This document shows, piece by piece, positions 44,336-53,070 of a stretch of 64,000 nucleotides of DNA. Made by a program: the position numbers and the translations under genes. Origin of the DNA: Streptomyces sp. NBS 14/10 (lineage in GTDB: Bacteria > Actinomycetota > Actinomycetes > Streptomycetales > Streptomycetaceae); NCBI RefSeq assembly GCF_002224125.1, contig NZ_NCSM01000022.1:514885-578884 (forward strand), in the 5' to 3' direction. The notes below the pieces were generated by a model. It was not told the DNA's origin and ran no database searches. It was given only the letters and a program-made list of their open reading frames with translations. Numbering within the stretch: position 1 is the first letter of the stretch; the number at the start of each line of letters is the position of its first letter.

Positions 44336-45904
44336 CTAGGACGCCCCGGCCGTGGCCGGGCCGCCAGGTGCCGGACCGTCCGAACCGTCGGTGTCGGCCG
44401 GACCGCCGGAGCCGCCCGGGACCGGCTGGTCGACCGGGGTGGAACCCTCGGCGGCGCCGCCGGGCTGGGCGGCGGGCGATGGCGCGGCTGCGGGCTGCGC
44501 CGTGCGCGGGGCGGGGGGCTCCGCCGGTGCGGGCTGGGGCGGGCGTGGGGGTGGGGGCTCCCCGCGGAGGCGGGCGCGTACGCGCTCGACCACGTCCGCG
44601 TAGCGCGCTTCCGCCCCGTACCGCGTCGGCTCGTAGTACCGCTTGCCGTGGATCTTGTCCGGCGCGTACTGCTGCGCCGCGATCCCCCCGGGCAGATCGT
44701 GCGGGTAGAGATAGCCCTGCGCATGGCCGAGCTTTTCGGCGCCCTTGTAGTGGCCGTCACGCAGATGCGGCGGGACCGGACCGGCCAGCCCCGCGCGGAC
44801 GTCGGCGAGGGCGTCGCCTATCGCGCGCGTGACCGCGTTGGACTTCGGGGCCAGCGCCAGCGCCACCGTGGCGTGGCCGAGGGTCAGCGCCGCCTCGGGG
44901 AAGCCGATCAGCGCGACCGCCTGGGCGGCGGCCACCGCCGTCTGCAGAGCGGTCGGGTCGGCGAGCCCGATGTCCTCGCTCGCGGAGATCATCAGCCGCC
45001 GGGCGATGAACCGCGGATCCTCGCCCGCCTCGATCATCCGGGCCAGATAGTGCAGCGCCGCGTCGACGTCCGAGCCGCGGATGGACTTGATCAGGGCGCT
45101 GGCCACGTCGTAGTGCTGGTCGCCCGCGCGGTCGTACTTGACCGCGGCGCGGTCGACCGCCTCCTCCAGCGTCGTCAGGGTGATCGCGGGCTCGCCCTTG
45201 GCCAGCGCCGCGCCGGCGCCCGCCTCCAGGGCGGTCAGCGCGCGCCGCGCGTCGCCGCCCGCGATCCGCAGCAGATGGCCCTCGGCGTCCTCGGGGAGCG
45301 TGACCGCACCGCCGAGGCCGCGCTCGTCGGTCAGCGCGCGGCTCAGCAGTCCGCGCAGGTCGTCGTCGGTCAGCGGCTCCAGGGTGAGCAGCAGCGAGCG
45401 GGACAGCAGGGGGGAGATGACGGAGAAGTACGGGTTCTCCGTCGTGGCGGCGATGAGCGTGACCCAGCGGTTCTCGACGGCGGGCAGCAGCGAATCCTGC
45501 TGGGCCTTGCTGAAGCGGTGGATCTCGTCGAGGAAGAGCACGGTCTCCCGCCCGTACGCCCCGGAGGAGCGGCGCGCGCCGTCGATGACGGCCCGCACCT
45601 CCTTCACGCCCGCGGTGATCGCCGACAGCTCGACAAAGCGCTTCTTGGTGGCCTGGCTGACGACGTACGCCAGGGTCGTCTTGCCGATGCCGGGCGGGCC
45701 CCACAGGAAAACCGAAGACGGACCGGCCGGACCGCCGCTGCCCTCGCCGACGAGCCGCCGCAGCGGGGAGCCGGGCCGCAGCAGATGCTGCTGGCCGACA
45801 ACCTCGTCAAGCGTGCGCGGGCGCATGCGCACGGCCAGGGGACTGCTGGACGGGTCCTTCTCCTGGCGTTCCTCTGCGGCGGCGGTGAACAGGTCTGGCT
45901 CCAC
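44336..45904 (-). CDS. rarA: Replication-associated recombination ATPase RarA/MgsA
   Basis: 522 residues from GTG 45904. AAA+ clamp-loader-like ATPase: Walker [17 protein letters not shown], Walker [17 protein letters not shown], sensor [20 protein letters not shown], and the MgsA C-terminal tetramerisation domain with [20 protein letters not shown] and the [14 protein letters not shown] motif. It acts at stalled forks with SSB. The last 70-80 residues are a Pro/Ala/Gly-rich tail not found in E. coli RarA. It lies 61 bases downstream of the VKOR-family gene. Confidence 0.97.
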   Translation of the reverse strand: MEPDLFTAAAEERQEKDPSSSPLAVRMRPRTLDEVVGQQHLLRPGSPLRRLVGEGSGGPAGPSSVFLWGPPGIGKTTLAYVVSQATKKRFVELSAITAGVKEVRAVIDGARRSSGAYGRETVLFLDEIHRFSKAQQDSLLPAVENRWVTLIAATTENPYFSVISPLLSRSLLLTLEPLTDDDLRGLLSRALTDERGLGGAVTLPEDAEGHLLRIAGGDARRALTALEAGAGAALAKGEPAITLTTLEEAVDRAAVKYDRAGDQHYDVASALIKSIRGSDVDAALHYLARMIEAGEDPRFIARRLMISASEDIGLADPTALQTAVAAAQAVALIGFPEAALTLGHATVALALAPKSNAVTRAIGDALADVRAGLAGPVPPHLRDGHYKGAEKLGHAQGYLYPHDLPGGIAAQQYAPDKIHGKRYYEPTRYGAEARYADVVERVRARLRGEPPPPRPPQPAPAEPPAPRTAQPAAAPSPAAQPGGAAEGSTPVDQPVPGGSGGPADTDGSDGPAPGGPATAGAS

Positions 45905-45965
45905 CCGGGAAGCCTATGTCACCGCACTGACAGCGCCTGGCGGGAAGGGCGCCTCACCCCTCGTC

Positions 45966-46625
45966 TCACCCCTGGGCGCCGGTCCAGAAGTCCCACCACC
46001 GGGTCAGGATCAGCATGCCGATGACGCCGACCCACAGCACCGGCACCACCCAGTGGAACTCCAGCAGCCCGCGCCGCAGCCCGTCCGGCGCGGGCAGGAA
46101 GCCGTGCTTGATGTTCTTGCCGGTGACGTAGCAGAACAGCACGATGGTGGCGACCCAGGCCAGGCAGCACCACAGGCACAGCGAGCCGATGACGTACAGC
46201 GACTGGTACTGGAGCCAGGTGCAGAATCCGACACCGAACAAAGTGCCCGCGTTGAACGTCAGCCAGTACCAGCGCGGGAAGCGGGCCCCGGCCAGCAGGG
46301 ACATCCCCACGCAGATCACGATCCCGTAGGCGACCAGGCCGAGCATGGGGTTCGGGAAGCCGAACGCATGGGCCTGCTCGCTCTCCATGATGTTGCCGCA
46401 GGAGACGATGGGGTTGAGGCTGCAGCCGGGCGTGAAGCTCTTGCCCACGGCCTTGGCCTCGAGGATCTTGTTCTTGTCGATCGTGATGACCCACGCGGCC
46501 AGCAGCCCGAGCGCACCGGTGATCACGAGCAGCAGGGCGAAGGCGCGACCGCCTCCGACCGCGACCCGCGCGTCGTCCTGCCGCGCCTCGTCGGACTGCA
46601 CCTCATCCACCGCTGTCGTCGCCAT
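45966..46625 (-). CDS. VKOR-family membrane disulfide-forming protein
   Basis: 219 residues from ATG 46625 (MATTAVDEVQSDEA); an ATG at 46655 is also possible. Five hydrophobic helices: ALLLVITGALGLLAAWVITI, LGLVAYGIVICVGMSLLAGA, WYWLTFNAGTLFGVGFCTWL, CLWCCLAWVATIVLFCYV and VVPVLWVGVIGMLILT. The quinone-side CXXC is in SLCLWCCLAW, and the extracytoplasmic Cys pair is PGCSLNPIVSCGNIM. In actinobacteria VKOR replaces DsbB and reoxidises a DsbA-like partner. No DsbA-like gene is adjacent. Confidence 0.95.
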   Translation of the reverse strand: MATTAVDEVQSDEARQDDARVAVGGGRAFALLLVITGALGLLAAWVITIDKNKILEAKAVGKSFTPGCSLNPIVSCGNIMESEQAHAFGFPNPMLGLVAYGIVICVGMSLLAGARFPRWYWLTFNAGTLFGVGFCTWLQYQSLYVIGSLCLWCCLAWVATIVLFCYVTGKNIKHGFLPAPDGLRRGLLEFHWVVPVLWVGVIGMLILTRWWDFWTGAQG

Positions 46626-46837
46626 ATCGCCGTTCCGTCGTCCCACCGAGTCCATGTGTCGCCCCCGTCGGGGCACCGGACATTCTGCCGCATCGGGGAC
46701 GTCCGGACCGCCCCCGCCGAAATGCGGCACGGTCTCGGCCATCCTCCTCCGTCCCCCGTTCGGTGGGCATAAGCCGCCTCAGCGGGGCACACGCGGAGAG
46801 TTTCCGGACCGCCACCATCGCCTCTCTTTGACAGAGT

Positions 46838-46875
46838 GAATCCGCGCCCGCCGAGTTGACGGTGGGCGCGGATTC
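46838..46875 (-). terminator. Hairpin after hisS
   Basis: GAATCCGCGCCCGCC (46838-46852) pairs with GGTGGGCGCGGATTC (46861-46875) with a single mismatch around an 8-base loop. It lies 49 bases after the hisS stop. Apart from this, the 298 bases between hisS and the VKOR gene show nothing recognisable. Confidence 0.88.
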
Positions 46876-46923
46876 GTCAGCGGATTCGTTGGCGAGCCGG
46901 GGGCGGCCCCGGGCGTCGGCGGG

Positions 46924-48186
46924 TCAGCCGAGGCGGGCGTTGACCGCCTCGACCAGGCCGTCCAGCGGGACCGCCGTCTGCTCGCCCGACTCGAGGTCCT
47001 TGAGCTGGACGACGCCTTCCGCGAGGTCCCGCTCCCCCGCGATGACCGCGAGCCGCGCCCCGCTGCGGTTCGCGGCCTTCATCGCGGCCTTCACGCCCTT
47101 GCCGCCGTACGCGAAGTCCGTCGCGACCCCCGCCCGGCGCAGCCCGGTGACCGCGCCGAACAGCACTCTGCGCGCCTCCTCGCCGAGCGGCACCGCGAAG
47201 ACGCTGGTGGCGGACGGCAGGTCGAGTTCGACGCCCTCGGCCTCCAGCGCCAGCACCGTACGGTCCACGCCGAGCGCCCAGCCCACCGAGGGCAGCGCCG
47301 GTCCGCCGATCATCTCCGACAGGCCGTCGTAGCGGCCGCCGCCGCCGACCGCGGACTGCGAGCCGAGCCCGTCGTGGACGAACTCGAAGGTGGTGCGGGT
47401 GTAGTAGTCCAGGCCGCGCACCAGCTTGGGGTCGTCCTCGAAGGCCACGCCCTCGGCGGTCAGCAGCTCGCGCACCTGCTCGTGGTACTCCTTGCACGCC
47501 TCGCACAGGTGGTCACCGAGCATCGGCGCGCCGACCAGCTGCTTCTGCACCGCTTCGCGCTTGTCGTCCAGGACCCGCAGCGGGTTGATCTCGATCCGGC
47601 CCCGGGTGTCGTCGTCCAGCTCCAGGCCGCGCAGAAAGTCCTGGAGGGCGGCCCGGTAGGCGGGGCGGCAGGTGGTGTCGCCCAGGGAGTTCAGCAGGAT
47701 CCGGAAGTTCCGCAGCCCCAGCGAGCGGTACGCGTCGTGGGCCAGGATGATCAGCTCGGCGTCGAGCGCCGGGTCCTCGGCGCCGATCGCCTCGGCGCCG
47801 ACCTGCGAGAAGTGGCGGTAGCGGCCCTTCTGCGGGCGCTCGTAGCGGTAGTACGAGCCGGAGTACCAGAGCTTGACCGGCAGGTTGCCGGCCTTGTGCA
47901 GGTTGGCCTCCAGCGCGGCGCGCAGCACGGAGGCGGTGCCCTCGGGGCGCAGCGCCAGCTGGTCGCCGCCCTTGGTGGTGAGGGTGTACATCTCCTTGGT
48001 GACGATGTCGGTGGACTCGCCGACGCCGCGCGCGAAGAGCTCGACGTTCTCGAAGCCGGGCGTCTCCACATAGCCGTAGCCGGAGCGCTTGAGCGGGGCG
48101 GAGATGGCGTCGCGCACCGCGAGGTAGGTCGCGGAGTCCGGCGGGATCAGGTCATACGTGCCCCGGGGGGCCTTGAAGGTGCTCAC
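46924..48186 (-). CDS. hisS: Histidyl-tRNA synthetase
   Basis: 420 residues from GTG 48186, [21 protein letters not shown]. Class II motifs: motif 2 [20 protein letters not shown], the His-A signature [15 protein letters not shown], motif 3 [16 protein letters not shown], and the C-terminal anticodon domain from [13 protein letters not shown]. It starts 13 bases after the metallo-hydrolase stop, so they form one unit. Confidence 0.98.
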   Translation of the reverse strand: MSTFKAPRGTYDLIPPDSATYLAVRDAISAPLKRSGYGYVETPGFENVELFARGVGESTDIVTKEMYTLTTKGGDQLALRPEGTASVLRAALEANLHKAGNLPVKLWYSGSYYRYERPQKGRYRHFSQVGAEAIGAEDPALDAELIILAHDAYRSLGLRNFRILLNSLGDTTCRPAYRAALQDFLRGLELDDDTRGRIEINPLRVLDDKREAVQKQLVGAPMLGDHLCEACKEYHEQVRELLTAEGVAFEDDPKLVRGLDYYTRTTFEFVHDGLGSQSAVGGGGRYDGLSEMIGGPALPSVGWALGVDRTVLALEAEGVELDLPSATSVFAVPLGEEARRVLFGAVTGLRRAGVATDFAYGGKGVKAAMKAANRSGARLAVIAGERDLAEGVVQLKDLESGEQTAVPLDGLVEAVNARLG

Positions 48187-48199
48187 GGAAGGTCTCTCG

Positions 48200-48919
48200 T
48201 CACATTCCTCGTCGCGGAGCGGGCGCCGGGGCGCCGTCGTCTCCGAGGCCGGCGGCCACCTCCCGCAGAAACGGGTTGGTGGCGCGCTCGCGGCCGATGC
48301 TGGTCTGGGGGCCGTGGCCGGACAGCACCACGGTCGAGTCGTCGAGCGGCAGGACCACACGGGCCAGGGACTCGAGGATCTCGGCGTGGTCGCCGCCGGG
48401 CAGATCGGTGCGTCCGATGGAGCCGGCGAAGAGCAGGTCGCCCGCGAAGAAGACGGACGGGACGTCCGCCCGCTCGGGCAGCCTGAAGGTCACCGACCCC
48501 TTGGTATGGCCCGGGGCGTGCGCGACGGAGAACTCGAGACCGGCCAGGTCCAGCCGGGCGCCGTCGGTCAGCTCCTTGACGTCGTCCGGCTCCCCCACGG
48601 TCAGCTCGCCCATGAGCCGCAGCCCGATGGAACGCCCGAAGGCCTTCTCGGGGTCGCTCATCATGTAGCGGTCGGCCGGGTGGATCCAGGCCGGCACGTC
48701 GTGGGCGCCGCAGACCGGGACCACCGAGGCGACGTGGTCGATATGGCCGTGGGTGAGGACGACGGCGACGGGCTTGAGCCGATGCTTGGCCAGTGCCTCT
48801 TCGACGCCCTGGGCCGCCAAATGGCCCGGGTCGATGATCACGCACTCCTCGCCGGCGGCAGGGGCGACCAGGTAGCAGTTGGTCCCCCAGGCCCCGGCGG
48901 GGAACCCGGCAATGAGCAC
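48200..48919 (-). CDS. Metallo-beta-lactamase fold hydrolase (glyoxalase II-like)
   Basis: 239 residues from GTG 48919 ([20 protein letters not shown]) with AAGGA six bases upstream. The dinuclear metal motif [15 protein letters not shown] (HxHxDH), the second His in [14 protein letters not shown], the bridging Asp in [18 protein letters not shown] and the last His in [13 protein letters not shown] are all present. It resembles hydroxyacylglutathione hydrolases. Streptomyces uses mycothiol, so a thioester of that thiol is a possible substrate (inference). Cotranscribed with hisS. Confidence 0.93.
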   Translation of the reverse strand: MLIAGFPAGAWGTNCYLVAPAAGEECVIIDPGHLAAQGVEEALAKHRLKPVAVVLTHGHIDHVASVVPVCGAHDVPAWIHPADRYMMSDPEKAFGRSIGLRLMGELTVGEPDDVKELTDGARLDLAGLEFSVAHAPGHTKGSVTFRLPERADVPSVFFAGDLLFAGSIGRTDLPGGDHAEILESLARVVLPLDDSTVVLSGHGPQTSIGRERATNPFLREVAAGLGDDGAPAPAPRRGM

Positions 48920-49065
48920 GATCGTCCTTAATAGTCGTCTGGCAGAAGTGAAAGTCGGCCTCTCAGAGCCTACCGGCGGCGCTCCCGCCACAGCGAACCC
49001 GTATACGGTACGGCCGAGTCATCACATACGTCAGCGACGGCATACGGCATGAGGGAGACGACCCG

Positions 49066-49950
49066 GTGGTCAGTAACGAGCAGCGTCGGAGGCAGCTCGC
49101 ACGGGAGAAGTACCTTCGGCAGCAGAACCGCCGGGAGGCGGCCCGGAACAAGCAGCGCCGGCGCTATGTGGTGATCGCGTCCACGCTCGCCGTGGTCCTG
49201 GCGGCGGGCGGCGTGGTGACCGCGGTCAGCGCGCTGTCCGGCGGGGACGGCGACAAGAAGTCCGACAAGGCGGACAAGGCCACCGAGCCCACGATGCCCA
49301 CGCCCTCCCCCACCCCCACGACCAAGGCGCCGGACCCGTGCGCCAAGGGGGCCAAGGAGGCGGGGGACAAGAAGCCGAAGGCCATGTCGTGGAAGAAGGA
49401 GCCGGCGCTCACCGTCGACCAGTCGGCCACGTACGCCATGAAGCTGGAGACCACCTGCGGTGACATGACCGTCACCATGGACGCGGCCAAGGCCCCGCAC
49501 ACCGTGAACTCCTTCAATTTCCTGGCCGGGAAGGGCTACTTCGACCACACCAAGTGCCACCGGCTGACGCCCCAGGGGATCTATGTGCTCCAGTGCGGTG
49601 ACCCGATGGGCACCGGTATGGGCGACCCGGGCTACACCATCCCGGACGAGAACCTGAAGGATTCAAGGATCAAGGGGAACAAGTACCCGGCCGGTACGGT
49701 CGCGATGGCCAACCAGTACGACCCGCAGACCAAGAAGGGCAAGAACAGCGGCGGCAGCCAGTTCTTCCTGGTCTACAAGGACAGCGAGCTCCCGCCGTAC
49801 TACACGCCCTTCGGGACCCTCGACGAGGAGAGCATGCAGGTCCTCAAGAAGATCTCCGACGCGGGCGCGGCGGCGCCGGACCCCCAGACCGGGAACACCG
49901 CTCCGAACGCCACCGTGCTGATCAACAAGGCGACGGTCGGCAAGTCCTGA
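49066..49950 (+). CDS. Membrane-anchored cyclophilin-type peptidyl-prolyl isomerase
   Basis: 294 residues from GTG 49066 with GGGAG upstream. A basic cytoplasmic N-terminus (SNEQRRRQLAREKYLRQQNR) precedes one transmembrane helix (YVVIASTLAVVLAAGGVVTAV, about 34-54), then a Lys/Pro/Thr-rich linker (about 60-105). The extracytoplasmic cyclophilin domain has VNSFNFLAGKGYFDHTKCHR, GTGMGDPGYTIPDE, GTVAMANQ and KNSGGSQFFLVYKD. It should help fold exported proteins at the membrane surface. Divergent from the MBL hydrolase gene. Confidence 0.94.
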   Translation: MVSNEQRRRQLAREKYLRQQNRREAARNKQRRRYVVIASTLAVVLAAGGVVTAVSALSGGDGDKKSDKADKATEPTMPTPSPTPTTKAPDPCAKGAKEAGDKKPKAMSWKKEPALTVDQSATYAMKLETTCGDMTVTMDAAKAPHTVNSFNFLAGKGYFDHTKCHRLTPQGIYVLQCGDPMGTGMGDPGYTIPDENLKDSRIKGNKYPAGTVAMANQYDPQTKKGKNSGGSQFFLVYKDSELPPYYTPFGTLDEESMQVLKKISDAGAAAPDPQTGNTAPNATVLINKATVGKS

Positions 49951-50032
49951 CCGACCCCGGCGCGCGTACTGCGAAATTTCGGTCGCGCAGGATACGGACA
50001 GCCGGGCCACCGTTCGCCTATGTTGGCGTTGT

Positions 50033-50142
50033 GCAGGGTGTCTGCCGCAGCCGGAGCACCCTGCTGCGAGACCGGTGCGGGTGGATCCCGGCCGGAAGAA
50101 ACTGTGGACGATGCCGGCGGGCCGCGCGCCCGCCCCGGCATC
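50033..50142 (+). promoter_or_regulatory. Structured leader of the DUF349 gene
   Basis: Two hairpins lie between a possible -10 (TATGTT, 50019-50024) and the DUF349 start. Hairpin 1: GCAGGGTG (50033-50040) with CACCCTGC (50057-50064), perfect. Hairpin 2: GATGCCGG (50110-50117) with CCGGCATC (50135-50142), extended by CGGGC/GCCCG inside. Hairpin 2 ends 3 bases before the GGAGGAGG ribosome binding site. The arrangement could be an attenuator or an RNA switch, but it matches no riboswitch I recognise. Confidence 0.45.
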
Positions 50143-50158
50143 ATGTGGAGGAGGCGCT

Positions 50159-51388
50159 GTGAGCAGCGAGCCTTGGGGCCGCGTCGACGAGGCGGGGACC
50201 GTGTACGTGCGTACGGCCGACGGTGAGCAGGTCGTCGGATCGTGGCAGGCGGGATCTCCTGAAGAGGCCCTCGCCTACTTCGAGCGCAAGTACGACGGAC
50301 TGGTCGTCGAGATCGAGCTCCTCGAGCGCCGGGTGCAGACCACGGACCTGTCGGCCAAGGACGCCACGGCGGCCATCGAGCACATTCGCCACCAGGTCGA
50401 CGAGCACCATGTGGTCGGCGACCTGGCCGCGCTCAAGAAGCGGCTCGACAAGCTCACGAGCGATGTCGAGGCGCGCCGGGAGGAGCGCCGCGCGGCCAAG
50501 GCGGTCCAGACCGACGAGGCCCGCCGGGCCAAGGAGGCGCTGGTCACCGAGGCCGAGGAGCTGGCCGCCAGCGAGCAGTGGCGGTCCGCCGGGGAGCGGC
50601 TGCGCGCGCTGGTCGACACCTGGAAGGGCCTGCCGCGCCTGGACCGCCGCACCGACGACGAGCTGTGGCACCGCTTCTCGCATGCCCGCTCGGCGTTCTC
50701 CAAGCGGCGCAAGGCGCACTTCGCCTCGCTGGACGCGCAGCGCGAGACGGCCCGGCAGACCAAGGAGAAGCTGGTCGCCGAGGCCGAGTCGCTGTCCGAC
50801 TCCACGGACTGGGGTCCGACCGCCGCCCGGTACCGGGACCTGATGTCGGAGTGGAAGGCGGCGGGCCGCGCCCAGCGCGAGGCGGAGGACGACCTGTGGA
50901 ACCGGTTCCGCGGTGCGCAGGACGTCTTCTTCCAGGCCCGCAGCCAGGTCTTCGCCGAGCGGGACGCCGAGCAGCGGGAGAATCTGACCCGCAAGGAAGA
51001 GCTGGTCGTCGAGGCGGAGAAGCTGCTTCCGGTCTCCGATCTCAAGTCGGCTCGGGCGGCCTTCCGCTCGGTCAATGAGCGGTGGGAGGCCATCGGCCAT
51101 GTGCCGCGGGACGCCCGGGCGCGGATCGAGGGCCGGCTGCACGCGGTGGAGCGCGCCCTTCAGGACGCCGAAGAGACCGAGTGGCGGCGTACCAACCCCG
51201 AGGCGCGGGCGCGCGCCCAGGGGCTGACCGGTCAGCTTCAGGACGCCGTGGACAAGCTGCGCGGGCAGATCGACGCCGCGCGCGCGGCGGGCAACAACGC
51301 CAAGGCCGACAAGCTGGCCAAGGAGCTGGAGGGCCGGCAGGCGCTGCTGGACCAGGCGCTCAAGGGCCTGGAGGAGTTCGGCGGCTGA
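50159..51388 (+). CDS. DUF349 repeat coiled-coil protein
   Basis: 409 residues from GTG 50159 with GGAGGAGG upstream. After an N-terminal segment of about 60 residues (WGRVDEAGTVYVRTADGEQV) come at least three DUF349 repeats of about 75 residues, each with a W-K/L-G-x-R/D signature: LVDTWKGLPRLDRRTDDELW, LMSEWKAAGRAQREAEDDLW and VNERWEAIGHVPRDARARIE. It is predicted helical and coiled coil throughout. Cytoplasmic; function unknown, widespread in actinobacteria upstream of relA. Convergent with the caspase gene 61 bases away. Confidence 0.92.
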   Translation: MSSEPWGRVDEAGTVYVRTADGEQVVGSWQAGSPEEALAYFERKYDGLVVEIELLERRVQTTDLSAKDATAAIEHIRHQVDEHHVVGDLAALKKRLDKLTSDVEARREERRAAKAVQTDEARRAKEALVTEAEELAASEQWRSAGERLRALVDTWKGLPRLDRRTDDELWHRFSHARSAFSKRRKAHFASLDAQRETARQTKEKLVAEAESLSDSTDWGPTAARYRDLMSEWKAAGRAQREAEDDLWNRFRGAQDVFFQARSQVFAERDAEQRENLTRKEELVVEAEKLLPVSDLKSARAAFRSVNERWEAIGHVPRDARARIEGRLHAVERALQDAEETEWRRTNPEARARAQGLTGQLQDAVDKLRGQIDAARAAGNNAKADKLAKELEGRQALLDQALKGLEEFGG

Positions 51389-51449
51389 GCCCCTTTGCGG
51401 CTAAACCGCCGCCGCTCTCGCGGAGGTGGTTGCTCGCCATCGGGGTTCC

Positions 51450-52691
51450 TCAATTGGTGGCTGATGTGCCAAACGGCAGTGGGCCGGGCGCCGGCAGCCG
51501 GACGTCCGGCCCGGCCACGCGACCGTAGGGGAACGGCTCCGGTGCACTGCGCACCGGGGCCGTTCGCCCGTTCTCGGCGAGGTCCAGCGCGTGCTTGAGC
51601 ACTTCGCACGCCTGGATGTGGTTACCGGACTCCTGGAGCAGATCGGCCAGTCTGCGGCAGACGAGGACCGCCTCGGGGCCGAAGCTCCGGTGTGTCTGGT
51701 GGAACGCCTGCTCCAGCACCTCGATCGCCTCCCGGGTCTGCCCCGTGTCGGCGAGCAGTTCGGAGAGCTCCAGCTGCACCGCGAAGGTGCTGCCCTCCCC
51801 CTGCGGCGTACGCTCCCGCAGCGCCAGCCGCAGCACGGGCAACGCGTCGCGGTGCCGGCCCACGGCGCGGAGCCTGCGGGCCAGGCCAAGACCCGCGGCG
51901 ACCATGGCCGCGCGGACATCGGAGTCCAGTACGGGCCCCGCCGGGGAGCGCACCGTATCGCGGGCCCGGTTGCGGACGAGTGGGAGCCGCCCGATGTGGT
52001 TCTCCTGACGGCGCTGGGGCAGTGGCCGGTTCTTCGCCCTGAGCCGCTGGTGGAGCGCCCCGTAGAGGGTGTCGAGATCGATCAGCTCGGGTCCGCCGTT
52101 GATGCCGAGCCGCAGGATGTCCAGCAGCTCCCCGGTGAAGGCGGTGTGCGGTTCGCCGTCGGGCGCCAGCGCCACGCGGTCGCGGGGCGAGGCGGTGAGC
52201 ACATACGCGCCGTCGACGGCCACATGGGCCGGCAGGGCGTCGTCGCCGCCACCGAGGGTGCGGGCGGCGCGGCCGCTGAAACAGCAGTCGAGGATCAGCA
52301 CCCGGCGGCGGGCGCTGGAGGCCCGGATGGCGGCGCGCAGATGCTCGTACGCCACCGCCGTATAGCCCGTGTTCTCGCGGGAGCCGCTGAGCGCGAGGAA
52401 GAGGTCGGCCGAGTCGCTGTCGCGCAGGCCGTGGCCCGAGAAGTACACGAGCAGGGTGTCGGTGGCCTCCTGCCCGGCCCGGTGCACGGGGTCGAGCATC
52501 GAGGGCGGGTCCTGGGGGTCGGCCACCACGGTCCGGTGCTCCCCGGGGAGGCCCCACAGCATGGGGTCGCCGAGGGCTTCGGCGAGGTCGCGGAGGTTGG
52601 CGGCGACGGCCGGGAGCTGTTCCAGGTGCTCGTACGCGGAGGTGCCGATGAGCACGGCTCTGGACGCGGCCGGGTCAGGCAGCTGAGTCAT
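51450..52691 (-). CDS. Caspase-like (C14) protease with C-terminal TPR-like region
   Basis: 413 residues from ATG 52691, overlapping the upstream EACC1-like gene by 17 bases. N-terminal caspase domain: RAVLIGTSAYEHLEQLPAVA, the catalytic His in LLVYFSGHGLRDSDS (His87), and the catalytic Cys in VLILDCCFSGRAA (Cys137). AYVLTASPRDRVAL and TAFTGELLDILRLGI are the later p20/p10-like strands. From about residue 260 the protein becomes helical with TPR-like repeats (GRHRDALPVLRLALRER; TREAIEVLEQAFHQT). Such proteases are effectors of cell death or target cleavage in bacterial conflict systems. Last gene of the kinase/EACC1/caspase cassette; no signal peptide. Confidence 0.9.
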   Translation of the reverse strand: MTQLPDPAASRAVLIGTSAYEHLEQLPAVAANLRDLAEALGDPMLWGLPGEHRTVVADPQDPPSMLDPVHRAGQEATDTLLVYFSGHGLRDSDSADLFLALSGSRENTGYTAVAYEHLRAAIRASSARRRVLILDCCFSGRAARTLGGGDDALPAHVAVDGAYVLTASPRDRVALAPDGEPHTAFTGELLDILRLGINGGPELIDLDTLYGALHQRLRAKNRPLPQRRQENHIGRLPLVRNRARDTVRSPAGPVLDSDVRAAMVAAGLGLARRLRAVGRHRDALPVLRLALRERTPQGEGSTFAVQLELSELLADTGQTREAIEVLEQAFHQTHRSFGPEAVLVCRRLADLLQESGNHIQACEVLKHALDLAENGRTAPVRSAPEPFPYGRVAGPDVRLPAPGPLPFGTSATN

Positions 52692-53070
52692 CGCTCCCGG
52701 TCCCCTCGCCGGTCTCGGGCGCCTCAAGCAGCGCGACGATCCGCCGTACGGTGTCCTCGTCGGCGGCCGCCTGCGGCGGGATGTCCACCTCGATATCGCC
52801 GCGGCGCAGGGTGAGCACGGGCCGGGTGCGCCGGGCGTCGCGCCACTGGAGGATGGAGACGGCGAGGGCCGCGCCGGACAGGCCGGTGCCGAGTACGAGC
52901 TGCAGCACATCGAAGCCGGTGCCCATCTGGCCGGGCACGGCCGGCCCCGCGGCGCCCACCCGGCCGCCCACCAGCCGCTCCAGCGACTCGTCCTCGCGCA
53001 GCCAGCGCAGCAGCGACCGGAGCTCGGCCTCCTGGTCGGCGCCGTCGGCCGACACTCTCAGCTCAGCCAC
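52675..53070 (-). CDS. EACC1-like effector-associated protein
   Basis: 131 residues from GTG 53070, overlapping the kinase stop by 8 bases. It starts MAELRVSADGADQEAELRSL, followed by LLRWLREDESL. A hydrophobic segment at about 54-76 (DVLQLVLGTGLSGAALAVSI) may be membrane-inserting. It ends with a beta-rich tail (PVLTLRRGDIEVDIPP) and DEDTVRRIVALLEAPE. This layout matches the effector-associated constant component EACC1, described by Kaur and colleagues as the invariant partner of variable effectors, including caspases, in actinobacterial conflict loci (from memory). Its role is probably to link sensor or kinase to effector. Confidence 0.8.
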   Translation of the reverse strand: MAELRVSADGADQEAELRSLLRWLREDESLERLVGGRVGAAGPAVPGQMGTGFDVLQLVLGTGLSGAALAVSILQWRDARRTRPVLTLRRGDIEVDIPPQAAADEDTVRRIVALLEAPETGEGTGSDDSAA

